From NCBI GenBank assembly GCA_963825555.1, contig CAWGTZ010000009.1:109092-173091 (forward strand): a DNA stretch of 64,000 nucleotides. The letters are read 5' to 3'. The position numbers and the translations under genes were made by a program. The notes below the pieces were generated by a model. It was given only the letters and a program-made list of their open reading frames with translations. It was not told the origin of the DNA and ran no database searches. The stretch comes from JAGVSR01 sp963825555 (GTDB lineage: Bacteria; Pseudomonadota; Alphaproteobacteria; Rhizobiales; Hyphomicrobiaceae). Shown here piece by piece: positions 34,469 through 42,999 of the stretch. The first letter of the stretch is position 1. Each line of letters opens with the position of its first letter.

Positions 34469-34837
34469 CTAGCGGCTGCAGCTCGTCGAGCCGTTGCCGG
34501 TTAGGACCGACAGTCGGGCTCTAAGCCCGTTGGCGTCTGAGAATGAAGCTGCGCCGACGACTTCGCTCTCACCGGCTGCCAGGTCGAAGTCGCCGCCCTG
34601 GTTGATGCTGGACGAGCCGCCGTCACCGGCATTGCTGATCTTGAGGCTATAGGACCCGCTCGTCGCCTTGGCGGCGTGCAGGATGCCCTGAAGCTCCACA
34701 TCCCCGCCTCGCTTCACCATGCGGATTTCGCATGTGACACCGGCGGTGGGGGCCGCACCCGCGTCCATGGAGGGGGAGAAGAACGCGATGAGCCCGAGCG
34801 CTGCGAGGGATGCCTTGGCTGCGTGGGTCGTGAACAT
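34469..34837 (-). CDS. csgH: CsgH-like curli accessory protein
   Basis: 122-aa exported protein. A signal peptide (MFTTHAAKASLAALGLIAFF, cleavage near DAGAA) precedes a small beta-sandwich-like domain with CEIRMVKRGGDVELQG, SGSYSLKISNAGDGG, INQGGDFDLAAGESEV and a closing Cys in GNGSTSCSR, which could pair with the early Cys. This resembles CsgH, an alphaproteobacterial periplasmic protein that restrains curlin aggregation. Start chosen for GGAAGGAG 8 nt upstream. The next gene upstream encodes curlin, which supports the call. CsgG/E/F export genes are not in the window. Confidence 0.72.
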   Translation of the reverse strand: MFTTHAAKASLAALGLIAFFSPSMDAGAAPTAGVTCEIRMVKRGGDVELQGILHAAKATSGSYSLKISNAGDGGSSSINQGGDFDLAAGESEVVGAASFSDANGLRARLSVLTGNGSTSCSR

Positions 34838-34905
34838 GGGGTGTGCTCCTTCCTTGGCGTTGGGCGGGGAGGCACAGGCCTCCCCGCTCGTTCGTTCGCC
34901 AGGTG

Positions 34906-35343
34906 TTACCAGCCGCCCTGGATGACGACGGAGGTGTTGTTCTTGCCGGACTGCGTGACGTTTGCAGTCTTGCCGTTGCCGATCTGGATCACGGCCGATG
35001 TGTTGCCTTTGCCCGCCTGGCTGGTTGTCGCCTTGTTGTTGTTGCCGAACTGGGCGATGCCGGCGGTGTTGTTCCGGCCCGTCTGTGTCACGGCCGCCGA
35101 GTTGCGATTGCCCTGCTGGCCAACGACCGCGTCGTTGCGTGCCCCTGCCTGGTAGGTGCGGACGTAGTTGAACCTGCCCTTCTGGTAGGTGTGGACTCGG
35201 TTGACCTTGCCTTTCTGGTTGATGGCGGTGCCGTTGCCCCAACCATACTGCTGGACAATGACCTTCGAGCCGGCAAACGAGGTGGCGGCGCCCGTGCTCA
35301 TCAGGGCGGCGAAAGCGGTGGCGGCGATCACGAATTTCTTCAT
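34906..35343 (-). CDS. csgA: curlin repeat protein (amyloid fibre subunit)
   Basis: 145-aa secreted amyloid-like subunit. After a signal peptide (MKKFVIAATAFAALMSTGAA), residues ~32-141 are ten tandem 11-residue units of the form Q-x-G-x-x-N-x5, in perfect register (QKGKVNRVHTY, QAGARNDAVVG, QTGRNNTAGIA, QSGKNNTSVVI and so on), ending in QGGW. This is the curlin-repeat beta-helix pattern. Ninth unit has K in place of N. Major versus minor subunit (CsgA or CsgB) cannot be told. It is upstream of the CsgH-like gene and lies between trpD and trpC. Confidence 0.85.
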   Translation of the reverse strand: MKKFVIAATAFAALMSTGAATSFAGSKVIVQQYGWGNGTAINQKGKVNRVHTYQKGRFNYVRTYQAGARNDAVVGQQGNRNSAAVTQTGRNNTAGIAQFGNNNKATTSQAGKGNTSAVIQIGNGKTANVTQSGKNNTSVVIQGGW

Positions 35344-35418
35344 TGTGGTACTCCCTTGATCATCTCAACCGGCAGCGACCTGCCGACCGGTATGAATGCC
35401 GTTTTAAGGGAGGTGGGC

Positions 35419-35455
35419 TGAACCCACTTTGAACCCTTCGTTTATCTGGGGTTCA
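35419..35455. promoter_or_regulatory. TGAACCC triple repeat upstream of curlin gene
   Basis: Three copies of TGAACCC within 37 nt: direct at 35419-35425 and 35430-35436 (11-nt period) and inverted at 35449-35455. They lie 76-112 nt before the curlin ATG, where an activator would bind. The 35344-35513 gap has no gene. No known regulator is assigned. Confidence 0.45.
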
Positions 35456-35513
35456 TGCATCTTGCCGGTCTTTTCCGGTCGCTTTCGCAGCTGATCTCAA
35501 CTGCCCGGCCCGT

Positions 35514-36038
35514 TCAATGCGGCATCAACTTGAAGTCGCCGGCCAGGCTGCCGCGCATGTTGCAGTAGGTATTGCAGGCCGCGCTCGAAGATACGGTTAC
35601 GACGCCCGGCGCCGTTCCACTCTTCACGCTCAGTTCGCAGCCTGGGACATCGTCCGGTCGGGCGATCAACGCGTCGCCGTCGCGGGACGCTTCGAGCGCT
35701 GCGGTGCAGATATAGCGCGGGCTCTTGCCTGCCGTGGAGAAGGCCAGTCGTGCAGGCTTTTCGGCGTGCTCCATGATGACGAGGCGCCCCGCAACGCCTT
35801 CGCCAGCCGCTTCATAGCGGCCGCTGAGGGCTGCACCGGGGCTCAACAATTCCACGCTCTTCCAGTCGCAGGGCACATTCGTCGGATTGGTTTTTTCCGC
35901 AGCCGCGAACGCAGCGGCGTAGCACGCCTCGGGTGTCGTCGCCGCCTGCCGCTCGGCCTCGGGGCCGAAAACACCCGATACGTAGGCGGCAGTCAGGAGA
36001 AGGGCGAGGACGATCATCACGGTCGTGGACGTGCGCAT
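35514..36038 (-). CDS. exported protein of unknown function
   Basis: 174-aa protein with an N-terminal membrane/signal segment (MRTSTTVMIVLALLLTAAYVSGVFG) and a secreted domain holding paired cysteines (PEACYAA, VPCDWKS, ICTAALE, GCELSV, CNTYCNM). Its ending, SSSAACNTYCNMRGSLAGDF, recalls small alphaproteobacterial secreted domains with a YCG-RASF-like close. ATG 36038 has AGGAG upstream; the longer TTG frame is not favoured. It lies between trpD and the curlin genes. Function not recognised. Confidence 0.7.
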   Translation of the reverse strand: MRTSTTVMIVLALLLTAAYVSGVFGPEAERQAATTPEACYAAAFAAAEKTNPTNVPCDWKSVELLSPGAALSGRYEAAGEGVAGRLVIMEHAEKPARLAFSTAGKSPRYICTAALEASRDGDALIARPDDVPGCELSVKSGTAPGVVTVSSSAACNTYCNMRGSLAGDFKLMPH

Positions 36039-36077
36039 TGGGGTACTCCTCAAAGATCGGTTTGCCCCGGTCCTGTC

Positions 36078-37109
36078 CTAAGCGCGGTTGGTGACGGCAA
36101 CGAGCTTCTCGAGGGCCGCGCGAGCCGCGCCTGTGTCGATGGCGGCAGCGGCGAGGGTGGCACCCTGGCGCAGGCTTTCCGCCTTGCCGCCCACGACGAG
36201 GGCCGCGCCCGCATTCATCAGGACGATATCGCGATAGGCCCCGCGTTCGCCTCCGAGCACTGCGCGCAGGGCCGCGGCGTTGGTTGCCGCGTCGCCACCG
36301 CGCAGGTCCTCGATGGTCGCACGGGCAAGTCCTGCTTCCTCAGGAGTCGCCTCGAAGGTTCGGATGTTGCCGTCCTTCAGTTCAGCGACGAGCGTAGGGG
36401 CGGTGGTCGATACTTCATCGAGCCCGTCGCGACCATGCACGACCCACGCATGCACGGAACCGAGCTTCTTGAGGACATGCGCAATGGGCTCCACCCAGCC
36501 GGCCGAGAACACGCCGACGATCTGGCGGGTCACGCCAGCGGGATTGCACAAGGGACCCATCAGATTGAAAAGCGTGCGCAGGCCGAGTTCGGCGCGGATA
36601 GGCGCCCAGACCTTCATGGCCGGATGGTGCATCGGCGCCCAGAGGAAGCCGACCCCGGTCGTTTCAATCGCAGACGTGATCTCGCCCGGCGCCAGATCGA
36701 TCTTTACGCCTAGCGCGGAAAGCACGTCCGATGCCCCCGAAAGGGAGGAGACGGAGCGGTTGCCGTGCTTGGCGATCTTGAGCCCTGCACCGGCGGCGAC
36801 GAAAGCCGCGCAGGTGGAGACGTTGTAGGTCTTCAGCCCGTCGCCCCCGGTCCCGACGATATCGACGGCATCGGGCGGTGCGCAGACCGGCAGCATGCGC
36901 GCTCTGAGAAGTCGAGCCGCGCCTGTCAGCTCATCCACGGTCTCTCCGCGCACGCGCAGTCCCATGAGGAACGCACCCATCTGCGCTGGCGTGGCTTCAC
37001 CTGCTGTCATGCGGTCTAGCCCTTCGAAGACCGCCTCTTCGGTCAACGTGCGGCCGCTCGCGATGCTGCCGAGCAGACCCTTCGCGTCGAAGTTCGAGGA
37101 CACGGGCAT
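36078..37109 (-). CDS. trpD: anthranilate phosphoribosyltransferase TrpD
   Basis: 343-aa enzyme that joins anthranilate to PRPP. PRPP-site motif VGTGGDGLKTYNVSTCAAFV, KHGNRSVSSLSGASDVLSAL, the anthranilate channel region and NLMGPLCNPAGVTRQIVGV are all intact, with HGRDGLDEVS near the C-terminus. Follows trpG by 20 nt. In related genomes trpC would come next; here about 1.8 kb of curli and exported-protein genes intervene. Confidence 0.95.
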   Translation of the reverse strand: MPVSSNFDAKGLLGSIASGRTLTEEAVFEGLDRMTAGEATPAQMGAFLMGLRVRGETVDELTGAARLLRARMLPVCAPPDAVDIVGTGGDGLKTYNVSTCAAFVAAGAGLKIAKHGNRSVSSLSGASDVLSALGVKIDLAPGEITSAIETTGVGFLWAPMHHPAMKVWAPIRAELGLRTLFNLMGPLCNPAGVTRQIVGVFSAGWVEPIAHVLKKLGSVHAWVVHGRDGLDEVSTTAPTLVAELKDGNIRTFEATPEEAGLARATIEDLRGGDAATNAAALRAVLGGERGAYRDIVLMNAGAALVVGGKAESLRQGATLAAAAIDTGAARAALEKLVAVTNRA

Positions 37110-37129
37110 GGCTGGCTCTGGACTGCGCG

Positions 37130-37741
37130 TTACGCCGCCGGGCGCTGGGCACCCGCCCGGCGCTTCGGCGTCATGCCGGCGATGGTGAGGAAGTTCGCGA
37201 GCAGCGCATGGCCCTGCTCCGAGGCGATGCTCTCGGGGTGAAACTGCACGCCATGCACGGGGTGTGTCTTGTGCTGCAGTCCCATGATGATCCCGTCGTC
37301 CGTCTCAGCCGTGATCTCTAGAACGTCGGGCAGGCTCTTGCGTTCCACGATCAGCGAGTGATAGCGCGTCACCTGGAATGTCTCCGGCAGCCCCTTGAAC
37401 ACGCTCTTGTTGAAATGGCGGATGGTGGACAGCTTTCCGTGGAGGGGTTCTGGCGCGCGGATGACCTTTCCTCCGTACACCTGCCCGATCGACTGGTGGC
37501 CGAGGCACACGCCGAGCAGAGGAATCGTCGGGCCCGCCTTGGCGATGAGGTCGAGGCAGATGCCGGCTTCATTCGGCGTGCATGGCCCGGGAGACAACAC
37601 GATCGCCTTCGGCTTCTTAGCCATCACTTCGTCGGCAGTAATTTTGTCGTTGCGATGGACCTCGCACTCCGCCCCGAGCTCACCCAGGAAGTGGACGAGA
37701 TTGTAGGTGAAGCTGTCGTAGTTATCTATGAGGAGCAGCAT
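37130..37741 (-). CDS. trpG: anthranilate synthase glutaminase subunit TrpG
   Basis: 203-aa class I amidotransferase giving ammonia to TrpE. Contains NYDSFTYNLVHFLGELG, VLSPGPCTPNEAGI, the nucleophile elbow LGVCLGHQSIGQ and the His/Glu pair in GVQFHPESIASEQGH. May also serve 4-amino-4-deoxychorismate synthesis, as single TrpG/PabA proteins often do. Separated from trpE by sixA. Confidence 0.95.
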   Translation of the reverse strand: MLLLIDNYDSFTYNLVHFLGELGAECEVHRNDKITADEVMAKKPKAIVLSPGPCTPNEAGICLDLIAKAGPTIPLLGVCLGHQSIGQVYGGKVIRAPEPLHGKLSTIRHFNKSVFKGLPETFQVTRYHSLIVERKSLPDVLEITAETDDGIIMGLQHKTHPVHGVQFHPESIASEQGHALLANFLTIAGMTPKRRAGAQRPAA

Positions 37742-37825
37742 GGCTTTTCCATATACGAGGTGCGAGAGCCCTGCCAGGGGTCTGACCCCGGCTTGCCTTC
37801 ATTCGAGCGGCAACCTAACGCCACG

Positions 37826-38350
37826 TCAGCCCTGGCTCAACCGCCGCGGTACGATGAAATGAACGAGCTTGCCCGTCCGCACGGCGAGATCGCGCCAGGC
37901 GGGCAGGTCGAAATCGATCACGGCGAGCGCGCAGGTCGGGAAGTGAGTGGCCATGTCGGCCAGATCCGCAGGTTTCCCGCTGCCCGCCAGCGCGAGCGCC
38001 AGATTGTGCAGGCTCGGATTGTGCCCGATCAGCAGCGCTGTCCGGGTTTCCTTCGGTAGCCGTCTGAGGCGCGCCAAGAGGTCTTCCGCCGACGCCATGT
38101 AGAGATCGTCCTCGAAGTGGACCTTCTGGTGCTTTGTATCGATTTTCGGGATGGCGAGTGCCAGCGTTTCGCGCGTGCGCGCGGCGGGCGAGCACAGGAT
38201 GGCTTCCGGCTTCAGCCCCAGCTTTTCCATCTCGTGGCCCATGAGCGGTGCAGCAGCGATCCCGCGCGGGGCGAGCGGACGGGAGAAGTCATCGGCCGCG
38301 GGCGCATCCCAGCTCGATTTCGCATGGCGGAGAATGGCGAGCGTCAGCAT
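37826..38350 (-). CDS. sixA: SixA-type histidine phosphatase
   Basis: 174-aa histidine phosphatase superfamily protein: catalytic LRHAKSSWD at the start, CSPAARTRETL (second Arg) and GHNPSLHNLAL (second His). Such proteins remove phosphate from phosphohistidine of signalling proteins. Start MLTLAILRHAKSS chosen; the longer frame upstream is read-through near the trpE end. It lies 16 nt after trpE and before trpG, so it splits the two anthranilate synthase genes. Target unknown. Confidence 0.88.
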   Translation of the reverse strand: MLTLAILRHAKSSWDAPAADDFSRPLAPRGIAAAPLMGHEMEKLGLKPEAILCSPAARTRETLALAIPKIDTKHQKVHFEDDLYMASAEDLLARLRRLPKETRTALLIGHNPSLHNLALALAGSGKPADLADMATHFPTCALAVIDFDLPAWRDLAVRTGKLVHFIVPRRLSQG

Positions 38351-38366
38351 CCCCTTGTCGCGCCTT

Positions 38367-39941
38367 TCAACCGAAGGGGCCGCCGTTGCCCTTGGACCCA
38401 CGCTTCTGGCTCTTGGCGGCGAAGCGGACCGCGTCTTCGGCTGCGCGTACGACGGCCTTGGCTTTGTTGATGCACTCCTGCTGTTCGTTCTCCGGCACGC
38501 TGTCGTAGACAATGCCCGCGCCGGCCTGCACGTGCAGCATGCCGTCCTTCACCACTGCCGTACGCAGCACGATGCAGGTATCCATCTCGCCGTCGGACGT
38601 AAAGTACCCGACGCAGCCGGCATACGGGCCTCGCTTGGCCTTCTCCAGTTCGTCGATGATCTCCATGGCGCGCACCTTCGGCGCACCCGAGACGGTGCCA
38701 GCCGGGAAGCCAGCCATCAGCGCATCCACGCTGTCCTTGCCGGTGGCGAGCCGCCCGACCACGTTGGAGACGATGTGCATGACGTGGCTGTAGCGCTCGA
38801 TGACGAACTGATCCGTCACCTCCACCGTGCCGACTTCGGTAACTCGGCCCACGTCATTGCGGCCCAGGTCGAGCAACATCAGGTGCTCGGCACGTTCCTT
38901 CGGATCGGCGATGAGGGTAGCAGCCAGCGCGCGATCTTCCGCGTCGTCCTGGCCGCGGCGCGCGGTGCCGGCTATGGGGCGGATCGTGACGCGGCCGTCG
39001 CGCACGCGCACCAGGATTTCGGGGCTCGAGCCAACCAGCGAGAAGCCGCCCAGATCGAGATGGAACAGGAACGGCGAGGGGTTCATGCGCCGCAGCGACC
39101 GGTAGAGCGCGAAGGAGGAAAGCGCGAACGGAGCAGAGAACCTCTGCGAGAGCACGACCTGGAAGATGTCACCGGCGCGGATGTACTCCTTCGCCCTGTC
39201 GACCATGGCGAGATAGTCGCGCTCGGTTGTGTTCGATGTCGGCTCGGGCGCAACCAGCTTTCGGGCGGCAGGCAGCAGTTCGTGCTCGATCGGCTGGTCC
39301 AGCGCCTCGATGACCTTTCTCAGTCGCTTGGTGGCGGCCTTGTAGGCCTTGTCGGCCTTCTCGCCGTCGGCCGGACGCACTGGCGTGACGAGCGTCATCT
39401 CGTCTTTTACGTTGTCGAAGATGACGACGACGGTCGGGCGAATGAGAACGGCATCGGGCACGCCGAGCGGATCGGGGTTACCGCCGGGCAGGCGCTCGAC
39501 GAGGCGGATGGTGTCGTAGCCCATGTATCCGAAAACGCCGGCGGCCATCGGCGGCAGCCCGGGCGGTAATTCGAGCCGCGAGGAGGCGAGCAGGGCGCGA
39601 AGCGATGTGAGCGTGTCGGCCTTCTCCGCTTCGAAGACGGGCTTCTTTGCCTGCGGATCACGGCATATTTCGGCCTCGTTGCCGAGGGCGCGCCAGACGA
39701 TATCGGGTTCGAAGGCAATGACGGAGTAGCGGCCGCGCGTGGCACCGCCTTCCACCGACTCCAGCAGCAGGCTCATCGCTGCGCCCGTGCACAGTTTCAG
39801 ATAGGCCGAGACGGGGGTTTCCAGATCCGCCACGAGCCGCGTCCAGACGACCTGCGGCTCGCCCGCGTCGTACTTCGCCTTGAAGTCGTCGAGCGCCGGC
39901 AATGCCTCGATGGCGCCGGCCCTGGCATAATGCGTGCTCAC
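38367..39941 (-). CDS. trpE: anthranilate synthase component I TrpE
   Basis: 524-aa chorismate-using enzyme. Has the tryptophan feedback motif in SLLLESVEGGATRGRYSV, and the catalytic domain with DIFQVVLSQRFSAPF, GSSPEILVRVRDGRV, RPIAGTARRGQDDAED, DLGRNDVGRV, FPAGTVSGAPKVRAMEII and AGAGIVYDS. The C-terminal tail is short and Lys-rich. It follows ppiD by 55 nt and no separate trp leader peptide with tandem Trp codons is found in that space. Confidence 0.96.
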   Translation of the reverse strand: MSTHYARAGAIEALPALDDFKAKYDAGEPQVVWTRLVADLETPVSAYLKLCTGAAMSLLLESVEGGATRGRYSVIAFEPDIVWRALGNEAEICRDPQAKKPVFEAEKADTLTSLRALLASSRLELPPGLPPMAAGVFGYMGYDTIRLVERLPGGNPDPLGVPDAVLIRPTVVVIFDNVKDEMTLVTPVRPADGEKADKAYKAATKRLRKVIEALDQPIEHELLPAARKLVAPEPTSNTTERDYLAMVDRAKEYIRAGDIFQVVLSQRFSAPFALSSFALYRSLRRMNPSPFLFHLDLGGFSLVGSSPEILVRVRDGRVTIRPIAGTARRGQDDAEDRALAATLIADPKERAEHLMLLDLGRNDVGRVTEVGTVEVTDQFVIERYSHVMHIVSNVVGRLATGKDSVDALMAGFPAGTVSGAPKVRAMEIIDELEKAKRGPYAGCVGYFTSDGEMDTCIVLRTAVVKDGMLHVQAGAGIVYDSVPENEQQECINKAKAVVRAAEDAVRFAAKSQKRGSKGNGGPFG

Positions 39942-39996
39942 GCGCCGCGGGTCCTCTTTCTGGGCGGCCGGCTGTCCGAACGGGGTCGGGAGACGG

Positions 39997-41898
39997 CTAC
40001 TGTGCGGCGACGTCGGCTCCCGTCACGCGCTTGACTTCCTGCTCGTTGATCGAGACGCCGAACCGGTCCTGAAGATTGGTGACGTAGGCGATCAGCATAT
40101 CGTTCTGAAGCTCTCGGCGCATCTCCTGGACGAGCTGGTCCTTATCGGACTTGGGCAGTTCGCCCGGCGGGGTGATTTTGACGACCTTCAGCACGGTGCG
40201 GGTGCCCCTGTCCACGGTCAAGGCCGAGGTGGCCCCGTTCAAGGGCAGGCTGAAGGCCGCGCCGATGGCGTCCCCGGTCAGACCCGGGGGCGACATGTTG
40301 CGCTTCACGTCCTCAACCTTGTCGACCGTGCCTCCGACCTCGGCCGCAAGCTTGGCCAGGTCCTCGCCAGCCTTCACGCGATCGACCAGCTTGTCGGCCA
40401 GTTCCTTCACCAGACGCCGGCGCTCGGCGTCGATGTAGTTTTTCTTCACCTCGTCCTTGATGCTTTCGAAGGGCTTCTCCTTCGGCGGCTCCACGCTCAG
40501 GACTTCGACCCAAGCGTAGCCGTCCGAGCCTACTTCAACCGGCTCGGTGACGGTGCCGGGCTCGGTCCGGAAGACGAGACGCGTGATACGCTCCGGCGTG
40601 GCCACGTCGAGTACGGCTTTGCCCGAAGGGTCATTTCCGTCAGCATCGCTGGCGGCGACCTCGATGAGGCGCACCTTGAGCTCCTCGGCGATTTCCTTTT
40701 TGGTCTTGCCCGCGTTGCGGGCTTCCTCGATCAGGTCGACGCGTTCCTGAAGAAGCGTGGAGGCGCGTTGGCTGGCGAGCTTGTCGCGCACCTTTTCCTT
40801 GGTCTCCTCGAAGGTGCTCGTGCGCCCAGGCTCGATCTCGATCACGCGGAGCACGACGTTGGCAAAACGGCCCTCTATGACCTCCGAGATGGCATCACGC
40901 TCGATCGTGAAGGCGGCATCGGCGATCTTGGGATCGATGAGCTGTGCCTTGGTGAGCTTGCCGAGGTTGACGTCGCTTTCCTTGGCGCCGGTTTCCTTGG
41001 CGACATCCATGAAGTTCTTAGTGCCCTTGACCAAGGCCTCGCGTGCCGCGACGGCGGTGGCCTTGTCCTTGAACGCGATCTGCTGGATGCTACGGCGCTC
41101 GGGCACATCGTAGATCGCCTTCTCGGCCTCGTAGGCGGCTTTCAGTTCCTCGTCCGTGAGGGCGACTTCCTTCTTGAGCTCATCGGTCGACGCAACGATC
41201 GCATTGTACTTACGGTACTCCGGCGTCATGAAGCTCGACTTGTTGTCGTTATAGTACGCCTGCAGTTTCGCGTCGTCCGGCTCGGGAACCGTGACGGACT
41301 TCGCCGCATCGATCTTGAAAAACTCCATGGTGCGCGTCTCGTTGCGATAGGCGTTCGCGATGTCGATCATGGCCTGGGGCGTGACGGTGCCGTTCAGGAT
41401 TGCGCTCGAAAGCTGCTGGCGCAGATCGTCGTCACGGCGCAGTGAGAGGAAGTAGTTTTCCGATACGCCCAGGCGTGCCAGAAAATCGTTGAACCCGGTG
41501 CGCGAAAACTTCCTGTCGGGTCCCGCAAATCCCGGATCGTTGAGAAGCCCCTCCACGACGAGATCCTGGCTGAGGCCCATGTTGAGCTCGTCTGTGTATT
41601 CGCGAAGCGCCGCCTGGCCGATCATCTTGGACAGCACGAGACGGTCGACGCCCTCCCGGCGGGCCTCTTCCATGGTGATACGGCGCTCGTTCTCGGCCGA
41701 GAGCCCGTCGAGTTCCATGCGCAGCACACGGTCGTATTCGGGTGCGGTGATGTCGGTATCGCCAATCGTGGCCACGTTGCCACGGCCGAAGCCTGTAAAG
41801 ACGTCGGCGATGCCCCACACGCCAAAGCTCAAAATGAGCAAGCCGAGAAGAAGCTTGGCCAGGAAGCTACTGGCGCCGCGTCTGAGTGCATCCAACAT
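39997..41898 (-). CDS. ppiD: peptidyl-prolyl isomerase / periplasmic folding factor PpiD-like
   Basis: 633-aa membrane-anchored chaperone. A single N-terminal helix (FLAKLLLGLLILSFGVWGIADVF) anchors a large periplasmic part: SurA-N-like region (~35-240) and a parvulin-like central region (~250-380, FKDKATAVAAREALVKG, FMDVAKETGAKE) followed by a helical C-terminus. It assists folding of exported proteins. Start MLDALRRGASSFLAK chosen; the open frame extends further but lies in the intergenic region. First gene of the ppiD-trpE unit, with an intrinsic terminator upstream. Confidence 0.9.
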   Translation of the reverse strand: MLDALRRGASSFLAKLLLGLLILSFGVWGIADVFTGFGRGNVATIGDTDITAPEYDRVLRMELDGLSAENERRITMEEARREGVDRLVLSKMIGQAALREYTDELNMGLSQDLVVEGLLNDPGFAGPDRKFSRTGFNDFLARLGVSENYFLSLRRDDDLRQQLSSAILNGTVTPQAMIDIANAYRNETRTMEFFKIDAAKSVTVPEPDDAKLQAYYNDNKSSFMTPEYRKYNAIVASTDELKKEVALTDEELKAAYEAEKAIYDVPERRSIQQIAFKDKATAVAAREALVKGTKNFMDVAKETGAKESDVNLGKLTKAQLIDPKIADAAFTIERDAISEVIEGRFANVVLRVIEIEPGRTSTFEETKEKVRDKLASQRASTLLQERVDLIEEARNAGKTKKEIAEELKVRLIEVAASDADGNDPSGKAVLDVATPERITRLVFRTEPGTVTEPVEVGSDGYAWVEVLSVEPPKEKPFESIKDEVKKNYIDAERRRLVKELADKLVDRVKAGEDLAKLAAEVGGTVDKVEDVKRNMSPPGLTGDAIGAAFSLPLNGATSALTVDRGTRTVLKVVKITPPGELPKSDKDQLVQEMRRELQNDMLIAYVTNLQDRFGVSINEQEVKRVTGADVAAQ

Positions 41899-41983
41899 CG
41901 TTCGGTCACGTCCATCGAATCGCACGTTGGCCCGGGGTGCGCCGTTCAAGGCGCGCCGATCGTGGGTCCACCGGCGGATTGAA

Positions 41984-42009
41984 ACCAAAAAACCCGCGCG
42001 TGACGCGGG
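41984..42009 (-). terminator. intrinsic terminator on the minus strand, upstream of ppiD
   Basis: On the minus strand CCCGCG-TCACG-CGCGGG is followed at once by TTTTTT, then GGTTT: a classic stem plus U tract (stem 41993-42009; T run 41987-41992). It points towards ppiD and lies ~90 nt before its ATG, so either the ppiD promoter is downstream of it or it attenuates ppiD-trpE. Confidence 0.75.
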
Positions 42010-42071
42010 CTCAGGCCGTGATATGAACCCCACCCGGAACGCGAAAGCAAGAGGCGAGGGAGGTGAAGCGG

Positions 42072-42857
42072 ATGTCGGGGCCTGAAGGAAAGCCGCGCCC
42101 GCTGGTGGCGGGGAACTGGAAGATGAACGGCGGGCGGCAGGGCCTCGCGGAGGCGACCGCCGTCAACACGGCCCTGGCCGCGGCCCGAAACGGCGGCACC
42201 GGGCCCCTTTGCGGCATCGATGTCCTGATTTGTCCACCGGCCACCCTCGTCATGGTCATGTCCGAGGTCTTCCAGAACGGCGAAGTGCGCGTCGGGGCGC
42301 AGGACTGTCATGTGGCCCCCGCTGGTGCGCATACGGGAGATATATCGGCTGAAATCCTCGCCGATGCGGGGGCGGAGGCCATCATTGTCGGCCATTCCGA
42401 GCGCCGCGCCGATCACGGCGAAACGGACGCCGCCGTCCGTGCCAAGCAGGCGGCCGTCCACAGGGCTGGCCTCACGGCGATCGTGTGCATCGGTGAAACG
42501 GCAGGCCAGCGGGCCGCTGGGCAGACGCTCGATGTCGTGAAGAGGCAACTTGAGCGGTCACTGGGGACGCAGTCGACAGCGGCCAATACGGTCATTGCCT
42601 ATGAGCCCGTCTGGGCCATCGGCACCGGACTGACGCCGACCTCGGCTGACGTGGCCGAGGTCCACGCCGCCATCCGCGAGCGCCTGGAAGCCCGATTTGG
42701 GGCGGAGGGGCGGGGCATGCGGATTCTCTACGGCGGATCCGTCAAGCCGCAGAACGCACGCGAACTGATGGCCGTACCGAATGTTGACGGGGCGCTGGTC
42801 GGTGGCGCGAGCCTGAAGGCCGCCGATTTTCTTGGTATTCTTGAGGCCTATGCATGA
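42072..42857 (+). CDS. tpiA: triosephosphate isomerase
   Basis: 261-aa glycolytic TIM-barrel enzyme. Catalytic Lys in VAGNWKMNGG, electrophile His in IVGHSERRADHGE, general base Glu in AYEPVWAIGTGLTP, and phosphate loop ILYGGSVKPQNA. ATG 42072 is preceded by GAGGGAGGTG, a strong ribosome site; a GTG at 42063 is inside it and is not used. Divergent from ppiD. Confidence 0.96.
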   Translation: MSGPEGKPRPLVAGNWKMNGGRQGLAEATAVNTALAAARNGGTGPLCGIDVLICPPATLVMVMSEVFQNGEVRVGAQDCHVAPAGAHTGDISAEILADAGAEAIIVGHSERRADHGETDAAVRAKQAAVHRAGLTAIVCIGETAGQRAAGQTLDVVKRQLERSLGTQSTAANTVIAYEPVWAIGTGLTPTSADVAEVHAAIRERLEARFGAEGRGMRILYGGSVKPQNARELMAVPNVDGALVGGASLKAADFLGILEAYA

Positions 42858-42999
42858 CTTCGGGTGAAGGAATGCGGGCAAACTTCGGGGAGGGGGCATT
42901 GCGCCGGAGGCCCTCCGTCGGCCATAAGCTTGAGGGATGTTTCAGGTGATTGGCTCATACATATTCCGCCGCTTCGGCCTTGCCTGGGGAGGGAACCGG

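Noticed and set aside
34469..35242. 257-aa protein joining curlin antisense frame and CsgH
   Set aside because: The CsgH-like gene has a clear signal peptide and ribosome site at 34837; the upstream part is an out-of-frame reading of curlin repeats.
39942..39996. Trp leader peptide attenuator before trpE
   Set aside because: Only 55 nt separate ppiD and trpE and no tandem Trp codons are present.
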